Assembly (NCBI GenBank): GCA_026390815.1
Contig: JAPLFH010000012.1
Span: 1 to 64,000 of the forward strand
DNA: 64,000 nt
Direction: 5' to 3'
DNA from: Ignavibacteriales bacterium
GTDB taxonomy: Bacteria; Bacteroidota; Ignavibacteria; Ignavibacteriales; SURF-24
The notes beneath the pieces were generated by a model. It was not told the DNA's origin and searched no databases. It saw only the letters and a program-made list of their open reading frames with translations. Positions 53,320-61,655 of the stretch are shown one piece after another (position 1 is the first letter of the stretch; every line of letters begins with the position of its first letter). A program made the translations under genes and the position numbers.

Positions 53320-54138
53320 ATGAAAAACAAAGGAAACAAAATTGCAATTCTTGGTGGCGGTAACATTGGTAGTGCAATTGCAAATGGATTAGTCGCTTCT
53401 AAATTATATCCTCCGGAAAGTATCTCCATTACCAGACGAAAAACTGAATTGCTTTCTTCATTTTCTAAAAAAGGATTTAATACTTCTCTGAACAATTTAA
53501 AAGCTGTTAAGAGTTCAGACATTATTATAATTTCTGTTACTCCACAACAATTAAATGGATTGCTTTCAGAAATAAAAAAGGAAATAAATCCCAACAAACA
53601 TATCGTTATCTCAATTGTTTCCGGGGCATCTATTAAGGAAATAAGAGAACAGATTGGAAACAAAGTCCCGATTGTAAGAGCGATGCCTAATACTGCAATT
53701 GCAATTCGGGAATCGATGACGTGCATTTCATCAGATGCCAGCGATGGAGTTTTGGAATTAGCAAAAAAGATATTTGATTCAGTAGGATTAACGCTTGTAA
53801 TAAATGAATCGTTAATGGTACCGGCAACAGCGTTATGCGCTTGTGGGATAGCATTCTTCCTGCGTGCAATTCGTGCTGCTTCACAGGGTGGGATTGAAAT
53901 CGGTTTTCATGCTGAAGACGCTTTACTTATGGCAGCGCAAACGGCTAAAGGCGCCGCTTCCCTTCTAACATCGGGTTTAACACATCCTGAAAGTGAAGTA
54001 GATAAAGTTACAACACCTATGGGCTGCACAATCTCAGGCTTGAATCAGATGGAACATAACGGATTTAGTTCGGCATTAATAAAAGGAATTGTTACATCAG
54101 CAGAAAAAGCAGCTAAATTATATTCACCTAAAAATTAA
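53320..54138 (+). CDS. proC: Pyrroline-5-carboxylate reductase
   Basis: 272-aa NAD(P)H enzyme for the last proline step. Rossmann motif KIAILGGGNIGSAIANGLV, the VRAMPNTAIAIRESMTCI segment and the C-terminal signature AKGAASLLTSGLTHPESEVDKVTTPMG (Pro and Gly near the proline site). GGAGG lies 6 nt before the ATG. Its place at the end of the thr operon would put proline synthesis partly under threonine control, unless it has its own promoter; none is obvious in the 28-nt gap. Confidence 0.95.
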   Translation: MKNKGNKIAILGGGNIGSAIANGLVASKLYPPESISITRRKTELLSSFSKKGFNTSLNNLKAVKSSDIIIISVTPQQLNGLLSEIKKEINPNKHIVISIVSGASIKEIREQIGNKVPIVRAMPNTAIAIRESMTCISSDASDGVLELAKKIFDSVGLTLVINESLMVPATALCACGIAFFLRAIRAASQGGIEIGFHAEDALLMAAQTAKGAASLLTSGLTHPESEVDKVTTPMGCTISGLNQMEHNGFSSALIKGIVTSAEKAAKLYSPKN

Positions 54139-54150
54139 TTCTAAGAGTTT

Positions 54151-55053
54151 TTATATCTCAATTTCTGTTTTAAAAACAATTTTTGCGTTTCCACCGATTT
54201 TTACTTTTTTAGGAAAGTCATTTTCTATTTCAACTTCTACTTCAACAATGCCAGTTCGGTTAATTGCTTCTCCTTGCTTTCCTTTGAATGAAAATGTTTT
54301 TCCGTTAGTGGTTACTAATTTATGTTTAACAAGGTAAGCTCCCAGCGGTCCATTTGCATTTCCGGTAACCGGGTCTTCATTTATTCCTATGGCAGGAGCG
54401 AACATTCTTCCTTTTGTTAAAATACTATCTTCATTCGTATCAAATGTAAATACAAAATATCCATTGCATTTAATTTCTTTACTAATTCCAGTAAGTGCTT
54501 CAATATTTGGTTTTAGCGAATCCAGAGTCGTCTGACTTTTAATACCAATTAACACTTTTGAATGACCGGTTGAAACGATTTGTATCGGACACCTTTCATC
54601 TAAATCATTTTCACTTAAATAAAGTGCTTCACAGATTTTTTTGTTAGTCCCTGACTCGAATGGACTATTAAACTCTATTTTCCCCTGAGTCATAATTATT
54701 TTATAATCACTATTTTCTTTTATTATTTCAACTTGTAAGATACCCGCGCCTACTTTTTGAATTACTGTTCGGGATTCATAATTATTCTCTATTGATCGGA
54801 CATAATGAGCAGCTATGGTTGCATGTCCGCAAATCGGGACTTCAATTGTTGGAGTAAAAAATCTAATCCATACATCGTGGGTATTTTCGGTTGGTTCTAA
54901 AATAAATGCTGTTTCTGAATTGTTAAGTTCCCTTGCAATGTTTTGCATTTGTTCGTCTGTTAATCCATCAGCGTTTGGAACAACACCAGCGGGATTACCC
55001 CGAAATAGTTCGGTTGTAAAAGCATCTACCTGATATATCTGATATTTCTTCAC
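54151..55053 (-). CDS. PhzF-family epimerase/isomerase
   Basis: 300-aa member of the diaminopimelate-epimerase-like PhzF family: YQVDAFTTELFRGNPAGVVP with the conserved active-site Asn/Pro, ELNNSETAFILEP with the catalytic Glu, RFFTPTIEVPICGHATIAAHYV and GINEDPVTGNANGPLGAYLV. No phenazine genes are near; substrate unknown. The start is GTG 55053 preceded by GAGAG. The first about 165 bases have a decayed copy at 55881-56048 on the far side of the toxin-antitoxin pair. Confidence 0.9.
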   Translation of the reverse strand: MKKYQIYQVDAFTTELFRGNPAGVVPNADGLTDEQMQNIARELNNSETAFILEPTENTHDVWIRFFTPTIEVPICGHATIAAHYVRSIENNYESRTVIQKVGAGILQVEIIKENSDYKIIMTQGKIEFNSPFESGTNKKICEALYLSENDLDERCPIQIVSTGHSKVLIGIKSQTTLDSLKPNIEALTGISKEIKCNGYFVFTFDTNEDSILTKGRMFAPAIGINEDPVTGNANGPLGAYLVKHKLVTTNGKTFSFKGKQGEAINRTGIVEVEVEIENDFPKKVKIGGNAKIVFKTEIEI

Positions 55054-55125
55054 ATCAATTCTCTCAATTTATATAACTGCATAATAGTATTGTTTTAAAG
55101 CCGGAGAACAATTAGTGAGTCTTGA

Positions 55126-55470
55126 TTAGATTTGTTCTATTATTTCTTTTACTTGTGGCTTCAACGAAACCATGTCGGTTTTGATTATATCCCAAATAAT
55201 TTTTGTATCAATTCCAAAATATTCGTGGATCAAAATATTCCTAAGACTTATTATTTCCCGCCATTGTATTTCTGAATAGAGTTTTTTGAAATGAGGTGTT
55301 AGATGATTAGCGGCTTCGCCAATAATTTCTAATTGCTTAACGCAAGCATACTGCATCATAGTAGTAGATTGGAAAATATCATAAGTTGTAGTTTGAACAT
55401 ATGATTCAATTTCGAGGATAGCATCATAAATGTGTTGTAAACGTACCTTATCACCTAAACTATTTCTCAT
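55126..55470 (-). CDS. hepT: HepT-like RNase toxin (DUF86)
   Basis: 114-aa helical HEPN protein with the RNase motif R-x4-H-x-Y as Arg77, His82, Tyr84 in SLRNILIHEYFG. It pairs with MntA, whose gene ends 10 nt inside this one. In characterised pairs MntA polyadenylylates (AMPylates) the Tyr next to the HEPN His and so silences HepT. The LIHEY here has the Tyr in place, so control by modification is expected. Confidence 0.93.
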   Translation of the reverse strand: MRNSLGDKVRLQHIYDAILEIESYVQTTTYDIFQSTTMMQYACVKQLEIIGEAANHLTPHFKKLYSEIQWREIISLRNILIHEYFGIDTKIIWDIIKTDMVSLKPQVKEIIEQI

Positions 55471-55747
55471 ATATTAATATTTTTTCTGCATCAATAAATG
55501 GTTTAATATGCTTTGAGATACTGTTACTTGAAAGAAGATCTACTTTTCTATTTAATAAGTCTTCCAATTCTAACTTCATTCTTACAAAACCAAGACCGAT
55601 TGTTTTAGAGTAATCCAATTCAACTAATATATCTATATCACTTTGTTCATCTTCTTCGTTTCGACAGGCAGAGCCAAACAAAAATGCTCTTTTTACAGGT
55701 TTATTTCTAAAACAGTTTGCTATCTTTTCGGAAAATTCATTACTCAT
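55460..55747 (-). CDS. mntA: MntA-like nucleotidyltransferase antitoxin
   Basis: 95-aa minimal nucleotidyltransferase with the exact G-S-x10-D-x-D signature: Gly25, Ser26, Asp37 and Asp39 in FGSACRNEEDEQSDIDILVE. It precedes and overlaps hepT by 11 nt, the standard order. It sits between two direct copies of the phzF 5' end. Confidence 0.93.
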   Translation of the reverse strand: MSNEFSEKIANCFRNKPVKRAFLFGSACRNEEDEQSDIDILVELDYSKTIGLGFVRMKLELEDLLNRKVDLLSSNSISKHIKPFIDAEKILIYEK

Positions 55748-55880
55748 ATTTTTAACTTATTCTATTTTATTTGTTTTTTAAAAAATAAATGAAAACATCC
55801 TAAAAAGCACTATACTATTTTCATCAAAGCTAACAATATTGTTTTAATCTCTTGTAAAAGTATGGATCTTGCCGACCAAG

Positions 55881-56048
55881 TAAATGCTGTTTCTGAATTG
55901 TTAAGTTCTCTTGCAATGTTTTGCATTTGTTCGCCAGTTAATCCATCTGCATTTGGTACAACCTCATCAGGATTTCCTCTAAACTGTTCTTTTGTAAAAG
56001 CATCTACCTGATATATACGATATATTTTAAATATTAATTCTCTCAATT
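55881..56048 (-). pseudogene. Decayed duplicate of the phzF 5' end
   Basis: About 168 bases closely resemble 54903-55068, the 5' end and leader of phzF, in the same orientation. The translation still reads IYQVDAFTKEQFRGNP and GEQMQNIARELNNSETAF. The GTG start has become ATT and a stop follows in the original register. After SETAF the similarity ends abruptly. It is a remnant, not an expressed phzF. An ORF using an upstream ATG reads through it but has no other family support. Confidence 0.8.
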
Positions 56049-56147
56049 CAGCAACCAATATTTATTAAAAAATATATTTAACAGAAGAGCAAAACCAATA
56101 ATTACTAAAATGCTGGATGCCAAATTGACACCAGCTTGATTAGCGAT

Positions 56148-57146
56148 TTAGGAATTGACGCTTGCGCTAATGTTCCCATCAGACACTATAGTTATTACTA
56201 CATTCCCAGTTTTCTGGCCGGTTTCAACATATTTAGTTGCCTCAACTATTTCTTCCAGATGATAACTTCTATCTATTACTGCTCTGTACTTTCCTGCCTC
56301 GATGAGTTCTTTGAAAAAAACTATATCTTCTTTACTGACTTTTGGAATCGGGAACAAAACTTTTTTACCTCCAAAGATTGGAGTTAACAGCGCTAAAAAT
56401 ATATTCTGAGATAAAAATCCAAGATCAGTTGATAAATAAATTCCTCCGGGTTTCAGTAATTTTTTACAACGGAAAAAAGAACTTTTACCCACCGCATCAA
56501 AAACTGCATCATACAATTGTCCAATTTTTGTAAAATCTTCTTTTGTGTAATCTATTACTTCCATTGCACCAAGTGATTTCACCAACTCAAAATTATTTGT
56601 AGTGCATACCGCAGTAATTTCTGCACCAAAATATTTAGCAAGTTGTACCGCTGCCGAGCCAATAGATCCAGAAGCACCATTGATTAGGATTTTTGGTGTA
56701 TTCTTAAAATCAATTTTTTTAATATTTGCCAATGCTAAATATGCACCATCACAGATTGCCGCAGCCTCTTCGTAAGTTATATTCTTTGGCTTCGTAGCTA
56801 TCGATGATTCTTCGGGCAGACAAATGTATTCCGCATGAGCACCAAAATTTGATGTGCTTAATCCAAAAACCTGATCGCCGGGTTTAAATGTTTTTACATC
56901 CTTACCGGTTGCCTCAATCTCTCCAGCAAGCTCAGTCCCTAATATTCTTCTTTTGGGATTAAAAAGTCCATTGACCAACCTGATAATAAGCGGATATTCA
57001 GGTTTGCGAAATCCACAGTCAGTTCGATTTACTGTAATTGCGAATATTTTTATTAGAACTTCGTTGTCTTTGGGAGTTGGTTTTTCTACATCAGCAAGTT
57101 GAAGAACTTCTGGTGATCCATATTTTGTGTATACAATTGCTTTCAT
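56148..57146 (-). CDS. Zinc-independent MDR oxidoreductase, quinone oxidoreductase-like
   Basis: 332-aa medium-chain dehydrogenase/reductase: MKAIVYTKYGSPEVLQL, LGTELAGEIEATGKDVKTF, GDQVFGLS, and the NADPH motif ILINGASGSIGSAAVQLAK. The Cys ligands of structural zinc are missing, so it belongs with NAD(P)H-quinone reductases/enoyl reductases rather than alcohol dehydrogenases. The C-terminus extends about ten residues past the usual NVVITI end. Substrate unknown. Confidence 0.9.
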   Translation of the reverse strand: MKAIVYTKYGSPEVLQLADVEKPTPKDNEVLIKIFAITVNRTDCGFRKPEYPLIIRLVNGLFNPKRRILGTELAGEIEATGKDVKTFKPGDQVFGLSTSNFGAHAEYICLPEESSIATKPKNITYEEAAAICDGAYLALANIKKIDFKNTPKILINGASGSIGSAAVQLAKYFGAEITAVCTTNNFELVKSLGAMEVIDYTKEDFTKIGQLYDAVFDAVGKSSFFRCKKLLKPGGIYLSTDLGFLSQNIFLALLTPIFGGKKVLFPIPKVSKEDIVFFKELIEAGKYRAVIDRSYHLEEIVEATKYVETGQKTGNVVITIVSDGNISASVNS

Positions 57147-57237
57147 AAGTATTCCTTTAAGATTACTTTGATTCGATTATTTCAAATGTAGTTCACGACA
57201 ATTTATTCTATAAGTTTGCAATATCTAATAGAGCTGC

Positions 57238-57324
57238 ACTTAACCAGAAGCCCAGAACTACAATACCAATAACTACGTACATGCCAAATGCGAATACGCT
57301 TTCGGCTTACGGCACTTGTTAGGT
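57238..57324 (-). other. Candidate attC-like recombination site
   Basis: Read on the minus strand: ACCTAAC (fits RYYYAAC) at 57324-57318 and GTTAAGT (fits GTTRRRY) at 57244-57238, complementary at 6 of 7 positions, 87 bp overall. Next to them GCC/GGC segments can pair, and a central 24-nt hairpin (57306-57283) is strong. The stop codon of the upstream gene lies inside the first box, as is usual for integron gene cassettes. The inner L boxes pair weakly and no integrase or second site is in the window, so this is tentative. Confidence 0.35.
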
Positions 57325-58206
57325 GTTGTGATTATATATTATGTTTTTTATTAAGCGCCACTCATCGGTAGTTAATGGAAAATTAGTTCCTTGGCTCTGA
57401 CGAAAAATACTAATGTTTTCTAATCCAACAGTATTTCTTATTTCATTTTTGTAGATAGGAATGTTTACCAAATTTTTTAATACTTTCATCTTTACACGCA
57501 ATTTTTCTTCTCCTTTATCTGAAGAATCAATCCAATATTTATCTTCGTCTTCTGGTTCGCGCATAAATTGAGGATTAGAAATAATCTCAGTTAAAGCATA
57601 AATTCCTCCATCAGAACCAGACAGCCAGATTATTCCTAGATGTCCTTTGGAAATTTCATTTCTATGCTGATTAACTAACCAATGAATTTCTGAACCGATT
57701 TTTTCGTCAGATAATGCATTTAAAATATCATAGCGCCTTGGATTAGCTTGAAATATCCAAACTCTTTCCGTCTCGGGAATTGAACTAATATTTACTGTCT
57801 GGGCGATTGATTCTTTATGTTCTGAATCAAGAAATCGATAATTATATTTTGCAGCAATTGTATTTATGGAATTTATACCAAGTTCTTTACACTCAATCCC
57901 AACTGTTTCTAAAAACTTTTTTCTTTCCACGGGGATTACATTGGCACACAAGATTAATTCAATAATGACCTCAGGTTGTTCATTCTTTAATAAACCATAA
58001 TATTCCATTACTTGTCCAGAAGCATCTCTTGAAAGAATTCCACGCTTAACCTCAACAATTACTTTTCTGCTGAATCTATCTTCAAAAATTATATCCGCAA
58101 AGCATCTACCAAGTTTAATTTGTTGACCAATTAACTTGAAACCACAAGAAGGGAAAAACTCATCTGGATGACTTGCAATTAAATTTTCTATATCTTTTTC
58201 AAGCAT
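57319..58206 (-). CDS. NucS-like PD-(D/E)xK nuclease domain fused to an EVE domain
   Basis: 295 aa. Residues about 1-115 match the DUF91/NucS C-terminal nuclease fold: LEKDIENLIASHPD, Asp38 in CFADIIFED, Glu52 and Lys54 in VIVEVKRG, and the Q-x-x-x-Y helix (GQVMEYYG). Residues about 146-290 look like an EVE domain (RVWIFQANPRRYDILNAL, WLVNQHRNEISKGHLGIIWL, GIYALTEI), a PUA-like reader of modified bases. Such fusions suggest restriction of modified DNA. It may be a mobile cassette, since a candidate attC begins at its stop codon. The 270-nt region upstream (58207-58476) shows no convincing gene. Confidence 0.8.
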   Translation of the reverse strand: MLEKDIENLIASHPDEFFPSCGFKLIGQQIKLGRCFADIIFEDRFSRKVIVEVKRGILSRDASGQVMEYYGLLKNEQPEVIIELILCANVIPVERKKFLETVGIECKELGINSINTIAAKYNYRFLDSEHKESIAQTVNISSIPETERVWIFQANPRRYDILNALSDEKIGSEIHWLVNQHRNEISKGHLGIIWLSGSDGGIYALTEIISNPQFMREPEDEDKYWIDSSDKGEEKLRVKMKVLKNLVNIPIYKNEIRNTVGLENISIFRQSQGTNFPLTTDEWRLIKNIIYNHNT

Positions 58207-58476
58207 AGATTTAAGACACCTGACTATAACTGATACTGTAAAGTTTAATAATTGTAGCTTTTATTTTGTAATTATAATTTTCATCTGAATGGAGATAATA
58301 AAGAATTATTTTGGGTATAGCAGTCTTTCGCAATAACATCGCAAGCTGCGTGTAATTTCGGATTGAATTCCTGTCGGTCACTATTTTACTTCCCCTCAAT
58401 AATTTTGTAGCCAAATTAGGTTAAAACCAATTTACTGTCAACATCATTTATAAAATTAGTAATGTTATTTTAGCCA

Positions 58477-59076
58477 TTAGTCGGCTAATTCCATTTCCAT
58501 TTTTTTCTTGTCGTCATAAGGTAAACATCTTTCCATATTTTTCTCAACATCATCATTTAAATAATTTATAGCGCTTTCCAAATCAAAAATTACCGGCATT
58601 CTATGATGAATTTGAGCAATAAATTTATTCGGTACCGTTGTAATTAATGAAGCATAAATCTTTTCTTCTTTATCCTTGTGGTAAATAGCAGGTACAAAAA
58701 ATATTGGTTGATCTGGTAAAAACATTTTGTACTTAATTTTTTTTCTTCCCTCTGTTTTCCACTCATAAAATCCTGTCATTGGTACAATACATTTATTATT
58801 TGCCAATAATTTATTCCAGTATGTTTTTTCTTTTATTGTTTCAATTCGTGAATTGAATATAAGCGGTGAATCTTCCTTAAACTTAATTCCCCAATGGACT
58901 TTTGTAAGACGGTAAATATCTTCCTTTAAAATAACACTTAGAATTTTTTCCGTTGGTCTTATATCTTCCTGGCTCCGTTTCGATATTTCTTCATCAACTT
59001 CAACTTTTAAATTTAATTCTCTAAACAAATTTTCAACCATTTTTTCTATATTTTTGCTTTCAAATCTACCACACAT
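58477..59076 (-). CDS. SOS response-associated peptidase (SRAP/YedK/HMCES family)
   Basis: 199-aa protein that crosslinks to abasic sites in single-stranded DNA. The catalytic Cys2 (MCGRFE, exposed after Met removal), NSRIETIKEKTYW, the Glu in IVPMTGFYEWK and the His in IAQIHHRMPVIFD are all present. It stands apart from the next gene by about 200 nt, which include a degenerate G/C-rich repeat piece near 59233-59268. No LexA box was recognised. Confidence 0.93.
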   Translation of the reverse strand: MCGRFESKNIEKMVENLFRELNLKVEVDEEISKRSQEDIRPTEKILSVILKEDIYRLTKVHWGIKFKEDSPLIFNSRIETIKEKTYWNKLLANNKCIVPMTGFYEWKTEGRKKIKYKMFLPDQPIFFVPAIYHKDKEEKIYASLITTVPNKFIAQIHHRMPVIFDLESAINYLNDDVEKNMERCLPYDDKKKMEMELAD

Positions 59077-59279
59077 ATCTAAATCCTTTTTTTTTATAGC
59101 TCATTTTAAATTACTCTTTCAGCTTATTAGTCAACCAAACGATCTAACTGTGTTCAGGAAAAATCTTTTTGTTAGTAATTTATTCTGATTAGCATAAGTC
59201 GATATATTTTAAAATTAGGTTGCTGCTAAATTTATGTCCCCCTAATAAATCCCCTTTAGGTTTCGCCTTTGCTAACTTC

Positions 59280-60617
59280 TTATTTCGTTTTATAAGTTTT
59301 CATAATATAATCAGCAATAGCTTCAGCTTCTTTCTGCTTTAAGCTCTGATTTGGCATTGGAGGAAAGTTTGGGTTCATCTTAACGGGATTCATAATAAAA
59401 GAAACAAGTTCACCTTGCTTTCCTTCATATTTAGGTAGTACATCCTTATATGCTGGACCAACTAACTTCCTATCAAATCTATGGCATGCGGAACATCTTC
59501 CTTCAAATATTTCCTGTCCGTTTATTGCCGGTGCAGTTCCGGACTTCTCTTTAATCGCCACCATCATTTTATCATATTCCTGGGATAAAACTAAAATCTG
59601 TTTCTTTGATGAGGTACCGAATGAAGCCTGATCATTTATAACAAACAGCACAGAAACTATAATAACTAAAGAAAAAACGTGAGTAATATATTTCAGATTA
59701 GATTCCTTAATCATCGCATAAAAATAATGTGTTACAAGAAAAAGCAGTAAAAGAATTATTGCGGTAATTGAATATGAGGTACCGGTTAATGCGAAATAAG
59801 GAATTACTAAAATATTTGCAATAATAAATACTGGTAGAACAATTACGGAAATTATTCCAATCGTTAATGCAAACTTATTTACAAAACTTTTATATTCATT
59901 AGAAACAACATCTGTAATGTCTATAATCCTGTTGAAGTAAAATAAAACTGTAATGCTCAAAATGGAAACAGCAAGTGTTAGGAAGGATAAATATTTCGTT
60001 AAAGATGGAACGCTGAACAGAGTACTAAAGAAACCAACATTTGAATGATAGAATATCGTTGTAATGGAAAATTCAATGCAGCCCATCAAAATAAATGTTG
60101 AGACATAAAATAAAATAATCCCCCACAGTGCAGTTTTATTGATGAGATTAAAATTCCTCTTAATAAAACTATTTACTTCGCTGCTGTTACTACTTTCCTT
60201 AACGCCGGTTTCTTTTAACAGGTTATCTAATCTGAAAGAATATTTATAAAGGAAAAGCAAAAAGATACCAGCGATAAAAAGAATTATTGATAAGAACAAA
60301 TAGGTTATTACCGGCGAATCTATTTGGTGGAACAATTGCGTATAAGAAAATCCGATGGACAATAATGGTACAATACCGAGTGTGAACATAAATCCTTTTT
60401 TATATGCAGCAATAGTTATCAAGTCGCGGGAAAATCTTAAATACAGTTCATTATTTTTCTTGTTGCCAAGTTTGTTAAATATGTAAGATAACAATGATGC
60501 CGCGTTTACCAATCCTGCATATGGGATTAGAAGAATAAAAGATGTTATCAGGATGTAAATTAAAAAACTTAAGTTATCCGCTGATTGAACGACAACCAGC
60601 TTTTCAAGAAATTCCAT
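59280..60617 (-). CDS. Multi-span membrane protein with C-terminal cytochrome c domain
   Basis: 445 aa. About ten hydrophobic segments (residues 1-345) are followed by a class I cytochrome c domain: haem motif CSACH in GQEIFEGRCSACHRF, a proline region (VGPAYKD) and the axial Met in FPPMPNQSL, ending ADYIMKTYKTK. The membrane part has the repeated look of respiratory transport proteins, but I cannot name it. It ends the oxidase cluster, 42 nt after ctaB, so it probably passes electrons to the oxidase, whose subunit II has no fused cytochrome c. Confidence 0.8.
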   Translation of the reverse strand: MEFLEKLVVVQSADNLSFLIYILITSFILLIPYAGLVNAASLLSYIFNKLGNKKNNELYLRFSRDLITIAAYKKGFMFTLGIVPLLSIGFSYTQLFHQIDSPVITYLFLSIILFIAGIFLLFLYKYSFRLDNLLKETGVKESSNSSEVNSFIKRNFNLINKTALWGIILFYVSTFILMGCIEFSITTIFYHSNVGFFSTLFSVPSLTKYLSFLTLAVSILSITVLFYFNRIIDITDVVSNEYKSFVNKFALTIGIISVIVLPVFIIANILVIPYFALTGTSYSITAIILLLLFLVTHYFYAMIKESNLKYITHVFSLVIIVSVLFVINDQASFGTSSKKQILVLSQEYDKMMVAIKEKSGTAPAINGQEIFEGRCSACHRFDRKLVGPAYKDVLPKYEGKQGELVSFIMNPVKMNPNFPPMPNQSLKQKEAEAIADYIMKTYKTK

Positions 60618-60658
60618 TTATAAAATCCTCACAATCAATTAACTTATGTTTGTAAATA

Positions 60659-61531
60659 TTAATAGAACAACTTATTTACTGTCAGCACAAGAACTACAAC
60701 CAAAACAAAAGTATTTATCTCCCTGAATGCGAATCTAAAAGTTATTCTTTCAGAATGCTTAACCAGCAGACTTTTTGTTTTCCAGATTAACCACACACCT
60801 GATAAAACCAGGAATATATTAATTACCAGGTTGTTCACAATTCCAAAAAACGGAATGAGCAAGCAACTTGCTGCTAAAGCAACTATCCAGATATATGTTA
60901 TTCTAGAAAGCTGTTCAGTTGTAAACAATTTTGTTAGTGTAGGAAAACCAGCTTTCTCATAATCTTTATCGTACAATAAAAGCAGAAGCCAAAAATGTGG
61001 TATCTGCCAGATAAAAAAGAACAATGCTAAAGCTATAATTTCTGGATTAAACAAATATCCTCCGCCAGAAACAAATCCAATCATTGGAGGAATGGAGCCA
61101 ATTAGCGCGCCCGGTACAACGGCTAATGCTGTAACCTTCTTAAGTGGAGTATAAAAAGCATTATACCAGAGAACAGCTAAAACACCCAGACCAACTGCAG
61201 TTAGATTGGTGAATATATAAAGAACAATAAATCCAGTTGCTAAAGAGCTAACTATAAAAATTATTGCCTGAGATTCCTTCAATTCTCCAGATGGTAATGG
61301 GCGCATTTTTGTTCTATCCATCAAGCCATCAGATCTTTTTTCCTGGTAATGATTAATAGCAGAAGACCCGCAGGCTAAAAGAAATACTCCAATCGAAGAA
61401 AAAAATATTCTCAAATCTATTCTGCTGTTAGCAAGAATAAATCCAGCAGATGTTGAAAATGCAACAAAGAAAGTTATTCTTACTTTTCCCAGCTCAATAA
61501 AAATGTTTATGTACTTTTTTAATCTGTTCAA
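60659..61531 (-). CDS. ctaB: Protohaem IX farnesyltransferase (haem O synthase)
   Basis: 290-aa UbiA-family membrane prenyltransferase with about nine helices. The Asp-rich motif in SAINHYQEKRSDGLMDRTKM and RPLPSGELK is the farnesyl diphosphate site; a second motif is LLYDKDYEKAGFPTL. It makes haem O for the adjacent haem-copper oxidase. ctaA, for haem A, is not in the window. Confidence 0.95.
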   Translation of the reverse strand: MNRLKKYINIFIELGKVRITFFVAFSTSAGFILANSRIDLRIFFSSIGVFLLACGSSAINHYQEKRSDGLMDRTKMRPLPSGELKESQAIIFIVSSLATGFIVLYIFTNLTAVGLGVLAVLWYNAFYTPLKKVTALAVVPGALIGSIPPMIGFVSGGGYLFNPEIIALALFFFIWQIPHFWLLLLLYDKDYEKAGFPTLTKLFTTEQLSRITYIWIVALAASCLLIPFFGIVNNLVINIFLVLSGVWLIWKTKSLLVKHSERITFRFAFREINTFVLVVVLVLTVNKLFY

Positions 61532-61655
61532 AATTTATTTTCTTTCAATAAGTTTTATTTAGTTTCGGCCCTTACAAAGCAGTAAGTTTTCTCAACGAGT
61601 TTTAACACTCAAACTATTTATTTGGATTACTCATAACAACACACACAATGAGCTA

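Noticed and set aside
54151-55053. Phenazine biosynthesis cluster
   Set aside because: Only a PhzF-family protein is present; this family is widespread outside phenazine pathways and no other phz gene is nearby.
58211-58414. 67-aa ORF between the NucS-EVE gene and the SRAP gene
   Set aside because: No ribosome site, no recognisable domain and unusual composition; more likely non-coding.
54151-59076. A multi-cassette integron (CALIN) covering the accessory patch
   Set aside because: Gaps after phzF, hepT, the quinone oxidoreductase and the SRAP gene show no RYYYAAC/GTTRRRY pairs; only one candidate site exists.
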